From Pseudomonadota bacterium (GTDB lineage: Bacteria > Pseudomonadota > Alphaproteobacteria > Rhizobiales > Devosiaceae), in NCBI GenBank assembly GCA_023388175.1, contig JAEWGT010000011.1, positions 558,001-622,000 on the forward strand: a DNA stretch of 64,000 bases, given 5' to 3'. A program made the translations under genes and the position numbers. Below are positions 18,369-27,658 of this stretch, one piece after another (the first letter of the stretch is position 1; every line of letters starts with the position of its first letter). The notes beneath the pieces were generated by a model. It was not told the DNA's origin. It did not search any database and saw only the letters and a program-made list of their open reading frames with translations.

Positions 18369-19885
18369 ACCTGATCTTGTCTCAGGCTCTGCTCTGGCCG
18401 GTCATCCTGCCGCTTGCTGCCTCTGCCCTGTGTGCGATGTTCTGGCATCGGCCCGATATACAGCGGTGGGTCAGCCTGCTGTCGCTCGTCCTTATGCTGG
18501 TGTCCTCACTCCTGCTCCTGGTGCGTGTCGAAACGATTGGCACGCAGATGATTGCATTCGGCGGCTGGCCTGTGCCGTTCGGCATCGTCTTCGTTGCAGA
18601 TCGGCTGGGCGCTGCGATGGCGGCAATTACCGCGGTTCTGGCGCTGTCTATTGCCATATTCGGGCTGGCCGACATTCGTCGCAGGCAGGAGCACTCCGGT
18701 TTCCATCCTCTTTATCTGGGCATGATTGCGGCGGTGGCCGGTGCTTTTCTCACCGGCGACATATTCAATCTCTATGTCTGGTTCGAGATCATGCTGATCA
18801 CGGCCATGGGGCTGCTGGCGATTGACCGGAGCCGGGCCCAGCTTGACGGCACTATCAAATATGCAGTGCTCAACCTGATGGGTACGCTGCTCTTTCTGCT
18901 GGCCGTCGGCATTCTCTATGGCGCGACCGGCACGCTCAATATGGCCGATCTCAGCCGCGTTCTTGCAGAAGCCGAGCCATCGGCGGCGCTCGGGCTTTCC
19001 GCAGCCCTCTTCTTGATCGCATTTGGGATCAAGGCCGGCTATTTCCCGCTGTTTTTCTGGCTGCCGGCGTCCTATCACACCGCCTCCATCGTGGTTTCCG
19101 CTATTTTTGCAGGTCTCATCACCAAGGTGGGGGTCTATGCGAGTTTCCGCGTCTTCACCCTGCTGTTCTCGGTCGACCAGGGCGGGATCCGGGAACTGGT
19201 CGCGCTGATGGCTGCCGGCACGATGCTGTTTGGAGTCTTCGGCGCGGCGGTGCAATGGGACGTGCGCCGCATCCTCTCGTTCCACATCGTCAGCCAGATC
19301 GGCTACATGATGCTGGGACTGGCCCTTGCCACGCCAGCGGCCTTGGCGGGCGCCGTCTTTTACATCGTCCACCACATCATCGTGAAAGCGAACCTCTTCC
19401 TTGCTGCGGGCGCGATCTATCGTGCCAGCGGCAGCTACGATCTCCGGCGGGCAGGGGGGCTGATGCGCACGCATCCGCTGCTGGCGTTGCTATTTGCTGT
19501 TCCTGCGCTGTCCCTGGCGGGTATCCCGCCACTGTCAGGCTTCTGGGCAAAATACATGGTTATAGACGCCGCCTTTGCCGACAATGCGCATTGGCTGGCT
19601 GGATTGGGCCTTTTCGTGGGGCTGCTCACGGTTTTTTCCATGTCCAAGATATGGGTGGAAGCCTTCTGGAAACCGCCTGCCATAGAACGCAAGGTGCCAA
19701 GGCGCGTGCCCGTCACCATGCTGGTTCCGATGGCGGCGCTTGGTGCGGTCACGCTGACAATCGGCTTCGCACCTGAGCCTTTCGTGGCTTTCGCCAACGA
19801 GGCTGCGGCAAGCCTGTTGGATACCTCCAGCTATATCGAGGCGGTGCTCGGGCAAACGCCTGTTGGTGAAGGAGATGGCCCATGA
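18365..19885 (+). CDS. mrpD: Na+/H+ antiporter subunit D (MrpD)
   Basis: 506 residues, a NuoM/N-like proton-translocating subunit. Typical blocks are GDIFNLYVWFEIMLITAMGLL, GIKAGYFPLFFWLPASYHTA and FHIVSQIGYMMLGLAL, with conserved lysine and glutamate residues within helices. It begins with GTG overlapping the mrpC stop, and its TGA overlaps the ATG of mrpE. It is a paralogue of the copy at 64-1665 but clearly diverged from it. Confidence 0.95.
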   Translation: MNLILSQALLWPVILPLAASALCAMFWHRPDIQRWVSLLSLVLMLVSSLLLLVRVETIGTQMIAFGGWPVPFGIVFVADRLGAAMAAITAVLALSIAIFGLADIRRRQEHSGFHPLYLGMIAAVAGAFLTGDIFNLYVWFEIMLITAMGLLAIDRSRAQLDGTIKYAVLNLMGTLLFLLAVGILYGATGTLNMADLSRVLAEAEPSAALGLSAALFLIAFGIKAGYFPLFFWLPASYHTASIVVSAIFAGLITKVGVYASFRVFTLLFSVDQGGIRELVALMAAGTMLFGVFGAAVQWDVRRILSFHIVSQIGYMMLGLALATPAALAGAVFYIVHHIIVKANLFLAAGAIYRASGSYDLRRAGGLMRTHPLLALLFAVPALSLAGIPPLSGFWAKYMVIDAAFADNAHWLAGLGLFVGLLTVFSMSKIWVEAFWKPPAIERKVPRRVPVTMLVPMAALGAVTLTIGFAPEPFVAFANEAAASLLDTSSYIEAVLGQTPVGEGDGP

Positions 19886-20238
19886 CGACGTCTCGCGTCG
19901 GACTTTTCTCACGCATTGGCGCGGCTTTGGTCCTCGCCCTGATCTTCCTGCGGGAATTGACCCTGTCGTCAATACTGGTCGCGCGAACGGTCTTCGCACG
20001 CAGGATTGAGGTGACACCGGCCATCATTGCCGTGCCGCTCGATCTCAGGACGGATATGGGCGTCGCTCTCGTCGCCAATCTGGTTTCGCTGACCCCAGGT
20101 ACAACCTCGCTGCATACGAGCGAAGACGGTCGAACCCTCTATGTCCATGCGCTTGATGCAATGGATGAGGAGGCTGTCGTCGCGTCGATAAAAAACTCGT
20201 TTGTACGCTGGGTTTCTAAGGTGGAGGGCACGGCATGA
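19882..20238 (+). CDS. mrpE: Na+/H+ antiporter subunit E (MrpE)
   Basis: 118 residues. An N-terminal hydrophobic segment is followed by a soluble domain with VTPAIIAVPLDLRTDMGVALVANLVSLTPGTTSL, the diagnostic MrpE motif, and the VHALDAMDEE region. MrpE is usually about 160 residues, so this one is short at the N-terminus, with one or two fewer helices. It overlaps both neighbours by four bases. Confidence 0.93.
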   Translation: MTTSRVGLFSRIGAALVLALIFLRELTLSSILVARTVFARRIEVTPAIIAVPLDLRTDMGVALVANLVSLTPGTTSLHTSEDGRTLYVHALDAMDEEAVVASIKNSFVRWVSKVEGTA

Positions 20239-20525
20239 TCGGGCAGGACAGCTTCCTTGCGTTGGGCGGATATGGGCTGATGATCGTGCTCTGCGTGCCG
20301 ATCATCCTCACTTTTGCGCGAATGGTGCGTGGCCCGGGAATGGCAGACCGGTTTGTGGCGCTCGATATGCTCACCGGTATCGCAGTCGCAATCGCTGCAC
20401 TTGCGGCAGTTGTGTTCGGCCGCCGCGAATTTCTCGATATCGCGTTTGGGCTGGCAGTTTTCGGTTTTGTTGGAACCTGTGCGCTGGCGGCATTCCTGGA
20501 ACGTAAGGGAGGTGACAGGCAATGA
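20235..20525 (+). CDS. mrpF: Na+/H+ antiporter subunit F (MrpF)
   Basis: 96 residues with three hydrophobic helices and the MrpF signature RMVRGPGMADRFVALDMLT in the first loop, followed by FGRREFLDIAFGLAVFGFVGT. The length is normal. It overlaps mrpE and mrpG by four bases each. Confidence 0.94.
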   Translation: MIGQDSFLALGGYGLMIVLCVPIILTFARMVRGPGMADRFVALDMLTGIAVAIAALAAVVFGRREFLDIAFGLAVFGFVGTCALAAFLERKGGDRQ

Positions 20526-21754
20526 GCTGGATCCCGCAATTGCTGGCATTTGTTCTGCTCCTGCTCGGGGTGGGTTTCGTTGTCGCCGCTGCCTTGGGCG
20601 TGTTGCGGTTTCCCGACGCGCTGCAGCGAATGCATGCGTCGACCAAGGCGGGTACGCTCGGGGCGGTGCTGGTTCTGGCTGGCGCGATGGTGGCGCTGGA
20701 TGCCGACGCGGTTCCGGTCGGTGTCATGACGATCCTGTTCATGCTGCTGACGGTGCCCGTTGCCGCGCATTTGCTGGGGCGTGCTGCCTATGTTTCAGGG
20801 GCCTCCCTGAGGCTGGTGATGGGGCGTAACGCCTTGTTCGGATTACTGGAAAGACAGCAGGCGCCGCTCGAGGAGCGGACGAATTTCGTTGCCTATGCAC
20901 CTCGGGCGGTGCTCCCGAGCGTGATCGAGCCGTCCACGGCGATTACCGAAATCAGCGAGGTCCGGCTTGGACTTATTGCGCCTGAGATCGAGGCGCCCCT
21001 GATGCGGGCGCTGGCAATCCGCAAGGCCAATGACGTGCCAATGCGGGTCCTGGCCATCGTCGATGAACGGTTTCTGAATGCCACCGGGGACATTCAGGGT
21101 GCGCGTTCCAAAGTCCGGGCAAATCTCACGCAGGCCATCGAGCAGATGGAAGGGCTTCTCCCCAAAAGACGGCCGTTTTTCAGCCTCGTCTATGAAGAAG
21201 GCGATCCGATGCGACTGATCCCTTCGGCCGATGACCGGGATTCGCTACTCGTCCTGCCCAATAGCGGGTGGTGCGATCATGGCGCAGGCATGCCCACTCC
21301 GTTCGCTACTGGCCGGCCCGAAGGCCTGTTGCGGCTCGCCGACCACCATGCCGGCTGCATTCTCTACACTGGGCGCAGGCCATTTAAGGACCACCCGCTG
21401 ATCCTGGTGGAGGACGACGGCAGCGACGCCATTTTGGCTGGCGTCGAATGGGCATTGACGCATTCAATCTGGCAGAAGCCAAAACTCCAGTTGATCGACC
21501 GGACAAAGCAGGCGCGGTCTGAAATTTTTGGAGAACTGGCCGCGCGTTTCGATGGAGTGCTGGTCCCGGATCGAACACAGCTGCGGGCCGGTGAGCGGCT
21601 GCCTGCCGGCGTCGTCCATGCCGATGCACTGATAACGACAGGCCTGCCTGGCCCCAAGCGCGCCGATTGGTACGGCATGTTCTGGCATGACAATATTGGG
21701 GATGGATGGGCCGGCGAGGTGCTTCTCGTTCCCTCTCAGGAGAAAAAACTCTAG
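20522..21754 (+). CDS. mrpG: MrpG with a large C-terminal USP-like domain
   Basis: 410 residues. Residues 1 to about 110 are a complete MrpG/MnhG subunit with three helices (GVLRFPDALQRMHASTKAGTLG is the family signature). The remaining 300 or so residues are soluble and not part of ordinary MrpG, which is about 100-130 residues. Their pattern suggests two universal-stress-protein-like alpha/beta halves, roughly 145-285 (VRLGLIAPEIEAPLMRALAI, then DSLLVLPNS and GCILYTG) and 290-405 (HPLILVEDDGSDAILAG, ending in EVLLVPSQ). I see no G-x2-G-x9-G ATP-binding motif. The tail may regulate the antiporter by binding a ligand or protein. The domain call is inference. Confidence 0.85.
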   Translation: MSWIPQLLAFVLLLLGVGFVVAAALGVLRFPDALQRMHASTKAGTLGAVLVLAGAMVALDADAVPVGVMTILFMLLTVPVAAHLLGRAAYVSGASLRLVMGRNALFGLLERQQAPLEERTNFVAYAPRAVLPSVIEPSTAITEISEVRLGLIAPEIEAPLMRALAIRKANDVPMRVLAIVDERFLNATGDIQGARSKVRANLTQAIEQMEGLLPKRRPFFSLVYEEGDPMRLIPSADDRDSLLVLPNSGWCDHGAGMPTPFATGRPEGLLRLADHHAGCILYTGRRPFKDHPLILVEDDGSDAILAGVEWALTHSIWQKPKLQLIDRTKQARSEIFGELAARFDGVLVPDRTQLRAGERLPAGVVHADALITTGLPGPKRADWYGMFWHDNIGDGWAGEVLLVPSQEKKL

Positions 21755-21763
21755 GTTGGTCCG

Positions 21764-23278
21764 ATGATCAATCGAACGGACACCGCCGAGGAATTGCGTG
21801 ACGAGCTTTCACCGGCAGTCCGGACGAGGCGGCGCGGCAATTGGCTGGGCCTGCCGTCAATACGGCTGACAACGCTGCTTCCGCTCACGCTTTCGGCCGT
21901 GGTGTTCGTCGTTACATTGTCGATTTCCTGGGTGACCGCAGACCTCGCCAACCGGCAGAATATCCGGCTCATGGCTGACAAGGGGCAGGTTTTTCTCGAC
22001 GCCAGCGCGGGCCACTTCGTCAACATCAATTCCTTGTCGACAGCGGCTTTTACCGAGGCGCTGGCCGCCGCTCTGTCCTTCAAAACCGTGCTGAATGAAG
22101 AAGCCTTGGCCGTGGCCTGGCACAATGCCGATGGCGTCAACGTCCTTTCTGTGCCGGACAGTGTCGCAGGCGAGCTGCAGGCTGATCTGGTGGCGGCGCT
22201 TGAGACGGGGCGCGGATCGCCCTTTACCGTACTCGACGATGCACGGGGGGTGCTGACAAGCGTCTATGGTGAGGATGGCTCCCGGTTCGCCATAACCGGC
22301 ATTTTCGATACCAGCGAGCTGGCAGCAGCCAACGAAGCGTTTCATCAGGCCGCGCTGGGATTGAGCCTTCTGGTCGCGCTGGCTATTGCCGGGGCGTCCT
22401 ATCTGCTGGCGCGGGCCGCCATCTCGCCGCTTATCGCCTTTGCAAACCGGCTGGCTGAGGGTGGGACGGCAGGCGCCCATGTCCGCGATGGGCAATATTT
22501 GAGTTCCGAAATACTCGAACTCGAGACCATCCTCGCCTTGCGGCGGGAAGATGAGGAGACCCGCGCGGGCATGGCGCAACGTCTGGCTCAGTTGGAGCGC
22601 GACCAGATTCTGGCGCGCCTGGCTGCCACCTTGGCCCATGAAGTCCGCAATCCGCTGGCAGGCATTCGCAACGCCTTTTCTACACTGCGTCGCTTCGGCG
22701 ATGACAAGTCGGTCCGCCAGGAAACGCTGGATATTATCGAGACAGGACTCGATTCCCTGCAGCGCCTGACCGACGTGACGCTCTCTACCTACAGGCGCAA
22801 GCCCGGACTCGGTGTGATCAGCGCCACCGATATAAAAGACCTTGCCCTGATCGTCTCACCGCAGGTCAAGGACAAGAGCTTGAACCTGCAATGGGACATT
22901 CCGCCTGACCTGTCGATTGTCGCCGATGCCGACGCCGTCCGGCAGATGCTGGTCAATTTGCTTCTTAATGCCTGCAAGGCGAGCCCGGAGGGCGAAACCG
23001 TTTCGGTATCGGCGCTTTCGGACAGCCGAGGCGTGGACGTTGTCATATCGGATGCAGGGCCGGGCCTGTCCGAAGGTGTGCTTCTTCACCTCAGGGCCGG
23101 GCAGGCGGCCAGCGTCTCGGAAACGCGGGACCTGGGGCTTTGGGTCGTCTATTCCCTTGCCGACGAACTGGGTGCGAGCGTTTCCATAGAGGGGAGGGCA
23201 GATGCCGGCACCACGGTGACCGTGCATTTCCCACACTTCGACGAAAAGGAAACGGACAAAGCCGGCAACCATGACTAG
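21764..23278 (+). CDS. Membrane sensor histidine kinase (NtrB/DctB-like)
   Basis: 504 residues. Helix 1 lies at about 36-58, an extracytoplasmic sensor region at about 59-195 and helix 2 at about 197-218, followed by a linker. The dimerisation/phosphoacceptor domain has LARLAATLAHEVRNPLAG with His292, and a GHKL ATPase domain follows (N-box MLVNLLLNACKASPEGE, G-box SDAGPGLSE). The HEVRNPL form is that of kinases paired with NtrC-family regulators. The gene overlaps its partner regulator by eight bases. Its position inside the antiporter operon suggests that it senses a cation, pH or envelope signal. Confidence 0.9.
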   Translation: MINRTDTAEELRDELSPAVRTRRRGNWLGLPSIRLTTLLPLTLSAVVFVVTLSISWVTADLANRQNIRLMADKGQVFLDASAGHFVNINSLSTAAFTEALAAALSFKTVLNEEALAVAWHNADGVNVLSVPDSVAGELQADLVAALETGRGSPFTVLDDARGVLTSVYGEDGSRFAITGIFDTSELAAANEAFHQAALGLSLLVALAIAGASYLLARAAISPLIAFANRLAEGGTAGAHVRDGQYLSSEILELETILALRREDEETRAGMAQRLAQLERDQILARLAATLAHEVRNPLAGIRNAFSTLRRFGDDKSVRQETLDIIETGLDSLQRLTDVTLSTYRRKPGLGVISATDIKDLALIVSPQVKDKSLNLQWDIPPDLSIVADADAVRQMLVNLLLNACKASPEGETVSVSALSDSRGVDVVISDAGPGLSEGVLLHLRAGQAASVSETRDLGLWVVYSLADELGASVSIEGRADAGTTVTVHFPHFDEKETDKAGNHD

Positions 23279-24605
23279 CGCCCCGCTCATCGCCATCATT
23301 GAAGACGATCCGGTCCTGGGCAGATCGCTGCGGCAGCGCTTCCTGCTCGAAGGATTTCGCGTCGTCTGGTTCACCACCATCGCAGAAGCGCGTGCGGCAT
23401 TGTCCGGTCCGGCCGTTGATGTCGTGCTCTCCGACATCAGGCTGCCCGATGGTAATGGTGGCCAGCTCATGGCTGAGATATTCGATGCTTTCGGCGTCGT
23501 TCCGACCGTTTTCATGACCGCCTTCACCGATCTTGCCGAAGCGATCCGGCTGATCAAGCTGGGCGGACGGGACTATGTGGAAAAGCCATTCGATCTCGAT
23601 GTGCTGGTTGCCAAGATCCGCGCGCTCTCGATGCGGTCGCCGGACGGGGACGCGGCGCCATTCGCCAGCTTTGGCTTGTCCGCCGCCACACGCGACGTCC
23701 GCAAGACGCTGGACAAGGTGGCAAATCTTGCCATCCCGGTGCTCTTGCAGGGCGAAACAGGCACCGGCAAGGATGTAGCCGCACGTTATCTGCATGACGC
23801 CGGCAACCGGCGGGACAAGCCTTTCATTGCATTCAACTGCACCACCATTCCCGACACGCTGTTCGATGACACTCTGTTCGGGCATGAGAAAGGCGCCTTT
23901 ACAGGCGCGGCGGGCCTGCAGACCGGCCTGGTGGAACAGGCGGAAGACGGCACGCTGTTTTTCGACGAAGTGGGCGAAATCGGCCCCACTTTGCAGGCCA
24001 AGCTATTGCGGCTGATCGAAGCGCGCGAATACAGGCGGCTTGGCGGCGGCCAACTTCTCAAGACCGATGCCCGCTTCGTTTTTGCCACGAACAAGGACCT
24101 TGCAGCTGCCGTGCAGCGCGGGGAGTTCCGGGAAGACCTCTGGTTCCGCATCAACGTCGTCAGTGTCGAACTGCCGCCGTTGAGAAACCGCAGGAGCGAA
24201 GTTGCCCCTTTGATCGACCACCATATCCAACGGGCCGCTACCAATATGGGCCGGCCTGTTCCGGCAATCGCGCCGCAAGTCTATGCCTTGGCAGAGACAC
24301 ATGAATGGCCCGGCAATATCCGTGAATTGGCCAACCGTGCCGAACGCGCGGTGGCGCTGGGCGACGAAGGGCAGGTCACCATGCGCGATTTCTGGCCTGA
24401 GCGGAGCGCCTATGGTGGCGAGACCATCGCAGCAGGTAGCTGGAGCAGCTTGAGCGACATCAGGGAAGACGCCGAGCGCCTGCATATCGCCGCTGCCCTC
24501 AAGCAGTCCGGTGGCCGCATCCAGGAAACGGCGGCCCTGCTCAATATCTCACGAACGACGTTATGGGAAAAAATGCGCCGCTATGGCCTTGAAGCAAGCG
24601 AGTGA
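23271..24605 (+). CDS. Sigma54-dependent response regulator (NtrC/DctD-like)
   Basis: 444 residues with three domains. The receiver domain is residues 1-120, with phosphoacceptor Asp55 in SDIRLPDGNG and the switch lysine in EKPF. The AAA+ sigma54-activation domain is about 130-360, with Walker A GETGTGKD at 161-168 and the sigma54-contacting GAFTGA loop at 208-213. A Fis-type helix-turn-helix closes the protein (ETAALLNISRTTLWEKMRRYGL). It is the cognate regulator of the preceding kinase and probably binds the paired GTTC-N8-GAAC sites upstream of this operon, giving autoregulation. Confidence 0.94.
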   Translation: MTSAPLIAIIEDDPVLGRSLRQRFLLEGFRVVWFTTIAEARAALSGPAVDVVLSDIRLPDGNGGQLMAEIFDAFGVVPTVFMTAFTDLAEAIRLIKLGGRDYVEKPFDLDVLVAKIRALSMRSPDGDAAPFASFGLSAATRDVRKTLDKVANLAIPVLLQGETGTGKDVAARYLHDAGNRRDKPFIAFNCTTIPDTLFDDTLFGHEKGAFTGAAGLQTGLVEQAEDGTLFFDEVGEIGPTLQAKLLRLIEAREYRRLGGGQLLKTDARFVFATNKDLAAAVQRGEFREDLWFRINVVSVELPPLRNRRSEVAPLIDHHIQRAATNMGRPVPAIAPQVYALAETHEWPGNIRELANRAERAVALGDEGQVTMRDFWPERSAYGGETIAAGSWSSLSDIREDAERLHIAAALKQSGGRIQETAALLNISRTTLWEKMRRYGLEASE

Positions 24606-24658
24606 GCCTGGGCGCTGTAATCAGCCCGATGGTCAAGGGCCGAACTGGAGGGGAAGCC

Positions 24659-24745
24659 ATGAAATTCAATCTCTGGCTGTTATTGGTCTGCTGCATGGCG
24701 GCAATGGCGAGCGCTATGGTCATCCTCAACTGGCAGGCTATATAG
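24659..24745 (+). CDS. 28-residue single-span membrane peptide
   Basis: A small frame, ATG to TAG, encoding MKFNLWLLLVCCMAAMASA followed by MVILNWQAI. It has a strong ribosome-binding site (GGAGGGG, five bases before the ATG) and sits between the response regulator and trkA on the same strand. One hydrophobic helix spans nearly the whole peptide, with a CC pair in the middle. Small single-helix partners are known for other K+ systems, such as KdpF of the Kdp ATPase, so a role as a Trk or Mrp accessory subunit is attractive but unproven. Confidence 0.55.
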   Translation: MKFNLWLLLVCCMAAMASAMVILNWQAI

Positions 24746-24779
24746 ACGTCCCCAACAGGTCACGACCGGAACATTGCCG

Positions 24780-26165
24780 ATGCGCGTCATAATTTGCGGA
24801 GCTGGCCAGGTCGGCACGACCATCGCCAAACATCTGGCCTCCGAAGGGGCACATGTCACCGTGGTCGATACGAGCCCGGAGCAAATCCGGCATATTGACG
24901 CGAACTACGACGTGCGGGGCATGGTTGGTCATGCCTCCTATCCCGATGTGCTTCGCCGGGCCGGCGCCAAGGATGCCGACATGCTGATCGCGGTGACGCG
25001 CTCGGATGAAGTGAACATGGTCGCCTGTCAGGTCGCCTATTCGCTGTTCAAGACCAAACGCCGAATTGCACGATTGCGGCACAGCGGCTATCTGGCCCAT
25101 GACAAATCCGGCCTGTTTGCCTCCGAACATCTGCCCATCGATGTCATCATCTCTCCCGAAATCGAAATTGCCGAGGGTATCGCGCGCAGGTTGCGCACGC
25201 CCGGCGCCTTCGACATGCTGCCCATGGCAAATGGCCTGATCGACCTGCTGGGCCTGCATATCGAGATGGAAGGATGTATCGCCGCCGGTGAGCGCGTCGG
25301 GGATATCGTCGACGGCTTTGAAAGCGAGGCCGTCAGTATCCTTGCCATTGTCCGGGGTGGGCGGTGCTTCGTGCCGGACACCAATGAGAGGCTGGCGCCG
25401 GGCGACGACGTCTATATCCTGGCCCGGCATGACCGCGTTCCAGAGATCATGCTTGTCTTCGGCCACACCGAAAAGGTCGGGCGCCGTGTGGTTCTGGTGG
25501 GTGCGGGCAATGTCGGGCTGCATCTTGCCCAGAAATTGAGGTCTTCCACGCAAGGGGTGGATATCAAGATCATCGAATATGATGCGGAGCGCGCCGAATA
25601 TGTCGCTCAGGAAATGGGCGCCAACGCCATCGTGCTGCAAGGCGACGCCTTGGACCGAAAGCTGCTCCAGGAAGCGCAAACCGGAATCGCCGACACCATC
25701 GTTGCCGTGACCAATGACGATGAAACCAATATCTTTGCGTCGGTCCTGGCCAAGCAATTGGGATGCAGGCGGGCCATAACGCTGGTCAACAAGCGCACAT
25801 ATGAAACGCTGATCCCAACGCTTGGAATCGACGCCGTGGTCAGCCCGAGCGCTGTGACCATTTCCACCGTTCTGCGTCATGTCCGGCGCGGCGCCATTTC
25901 GGCGCTCTACACGTTGCGGGAGGATTTCGGCGAGATCGTCGAGGCCGAGATCGATGAGCGCTCACCGCTCCTGCGGAAGCCGGTTCATAAGCTCAAACTG
26001 CCAGACGGCCTCAAGATCGGTGCGGTCGTGCGGGGCGAGGAAGTCTTCTTTCCGGACGCCAATTTCGCCTTTGAGCCAGCGGACCATGTCATCGCCTTGG
26101 TCACCTATGAGGCGCTCAAGGCCGCCGACAACCTTTTCGGCCGCGGGAGCAGACGCACTCCATGA
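24780..26165 (+). CDS. trkA: Trk potassium uptake regulatory subunit TrkA
   Basis: 461 residues from the ATG at 24780; a TTG six bases earlier is also possible. There are two RCK repeats, each with a Rossmann NAD(H)-binding motif (VIICGAGQVGTTIAKHL at the start and VVLVGAGNVGLHLAQKL near residue 238) and a TrkA-C domain (EIVEAEID and the preceding region). TrkA binds the cytoplasmic face of TrkH and gates it in response to nucleotides. It overlaps trkH by four bases and ends the same operon as the Mrp antiporter, linking Na+ or H+ exchange with K+ uptake. Confidence 0.95.
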   Translation: MRVIICGAGQVGTTIAKHLASEGAHVTVVDTSPEQIRHIDANYDVRGMVGHASYPDVLRRAGAKDADMLIAVTRSDEVNMVACQVAYSLFKTKRRIARLRHSGYLAHDKSGLFASEHLPIDVIISPEIEIAEGIARRLRTPGAFDMLPMANGLIDLLGLHIEMEGCIAAGERVGDIVDGFESEAVSILAIVRGGRCFVPDTNERLAPGDDVYILARHDRVPEIMLVFGHTEKVGRRVVLVGAGNVGLHLAQKLRSSTQGVDIKIIEYDAERAEYVAQEMGANAIVLQGDALDRKLLQEAQTGIADTIVAVTNDDETNIFASVLAKQLGCRRAITLVNKRTYETLIPTLGIDAVVSPSAVTISTVLRHVRRGAISALYTLREDFGEIVEAEIDERSPLLRKPVHKLKLPDGLKIGAVVRGEEVFFPDANFAFEPADHVIALVTYEALKAADNLFGRGSRRTP

Positions 26166-27658
26166 CTTCCACGCTGCAACCTGCTCCCACCGCGCAGGTG
26201 ACGCTCGGCGTCAGGCCTGTTCTGGGTCTGGTCGGCACGGTGCTGATCGCCACATCGTTCATGATGCTTCTGCCCATGGTGGTCGATCTCATTCATGGCG
26301 ATGCCGACTGGCGGGCATTTGGACTGTCGTCGGCGGTGTCGGCGCTGTTCGGCGCGGCCGGGTTCTATTGGGGCAAGGGAGCGGCCAAGGGCGGGCTGAC
26401 CCTGCGCCAGGCCTTCGTGCTGACGCCGTTGAGCTGGCTGTCCGTGGCTCTGGTCAGCGCATTGCCGTTTTATTTGTCCGACTATGGCGTCGTCAGCGGC
26501 AGCTTCGCCGACTCGCTGTTTGAATCGGTGTCAGGGATCACGACCACCGGCGCAACGGTGTTGACCGGACTGGACCGCGCGCCCCCGGGCATCTTGCTTT
26601 GGCGCGGATTATTGCAGTGGATGGGCGGCATCGGCATCATCGCATCCGCCATCGCCATCCTGCCAGCGCTTGGCATTGGCGGGATGCAATTGTTCCGCAC
26701 CGAATCCTCGGACCGTTCGGAAAAGGCGCTTCCGCAGATCCGGCAGATCGCCACCACGATCAGCGGCATCTATGCGGGAATGACCTTGGTGGCCATCGGC
26801 ACCTATTGGCTTTTCGGCATGCCGTTTTTCGATGCCGTCGTGCATGGCCTCACCTCGATCGCAACCGGCGGATATTCGACCTCTGATGCTTCATTCGGCG
26901 CCTGGGATCATAATGGGCTGCAATGGTTCGGTTCGCTGTTCATGCTGGCGGGCAGCATTCCATTCGTGCTCTACGTCCGGGCCATTGCCGGCGAGGCGAA
27001 AGCCATGTTCGACCGGCAGGTGCGCACCCTTCTCGTCTTCCTGGCGCTTGTCATCACCGGGGTCGCGCTCTGGCTGGTGCTAAGCGGCTATTACGATCTG
27101 GAGCCCGCATTCCGGCATGCCGCCTTCAATGTGATTTCGGTCGTATCGACCACTGGCTATGCCAGCACCGATTATACGCTTTGGGGCAATGCGATTGTGG
27201 GCCTGTTCTTCGGCCTCACCTTTATCGGTGGCTGCACCGGGTCCACATCGGGCGGAATCAAGATTTTCCGGTTTGAAGTCATGGGCGTGATGCTGCGGAG
27301 CCATTTCCTGCGGCTGCTCTACCCCAACGGGGTTTTTCCGCGCGCCTATGGCCAGAAGAAGCTCGACGATGACATTATCGGCTCCGTCGTGGCCTTCTTC
27401 GCCGTGTTTTTTTGCTGCTATGCGACCCTGACCATCCTGATGATGGCGCTGGGGCTCGATTTCCTGACCAGTGCCAGCGGCGCTGCCACGGCCCTCTCCA
27501 ATGTCGGGCCGGGCCTGGGCGAGATCATCGGGCCTGCAGGCACGTTCGGCCCGCTGCCCGACAGCGCGAAGATCCTGCTGTGCTTTGCCATGCTGCTGGG
27601 GCGGCTTGAGCTGTTCACGGTGCTCGTGCTGTTCATCCCGCGTTTCTGGCGGGGCTGA
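26162..27658 (+). CDS. trkH: Trk potassium uptake channel subunit TrkH
   Basis: 498 residues with four pseudo-repeats of helix-pore-helix. Selectivity-filter-like segments are visible: SGITTTGATVLTG, TSIATGGYSTSD, VSTTGYASTDY and ALSNVGPGLGEI. The motif TFIGGCTGSTSGGIK is typical of TrkH. It is the ion-conducting partner of TrkA in the inner membrane. It is the last gene of the operon and is followed by a GC-rich hairpin overlapping its stop codon. Confidence 0.95.
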   Translation: MTSTLQPAPTAQVTLGVRPVLGLVGTVLIATSFMMLLPMVVDLIHGDADWRAFGLSSAVSALFGAAGFYWGKGAAKGGLTLRQAFVLTPLSWLSVALVSALPFYLSDYGVVSGSFADSLFESVSGITTTGATVLTGLDRAPPGILLWRGLLQWMGGIGIIASAIAILPALGIGGMQLFRTESSDRSEKALPQIRQIATTISGIYAGMTLVAIGTYWLFGMPFFDAVVHGLTSIATGGYSTSDASFGAWDHNGLQWFGSLFMLAGSIPFVLYVRAIAGEAKAMFDRQVRTLLVFLALVITGVALWLVLSGYYDLEPAFRHAAFNVISVVSTTGYASTDYTLWGNAIVGLFFGLTFIGGCTGSTSGGIKIFRFEVMGVMLRSHFLRLLYPNGVFPRAYGQKKLDDDIIGSVVAFFAVFFCCYATLTILMMALGLDFLTSASGAATALSNVGPGLGEIIGPAGTFGPLPDSAKILLCFAMLLGRLELFTVLVLFIPRFWRG

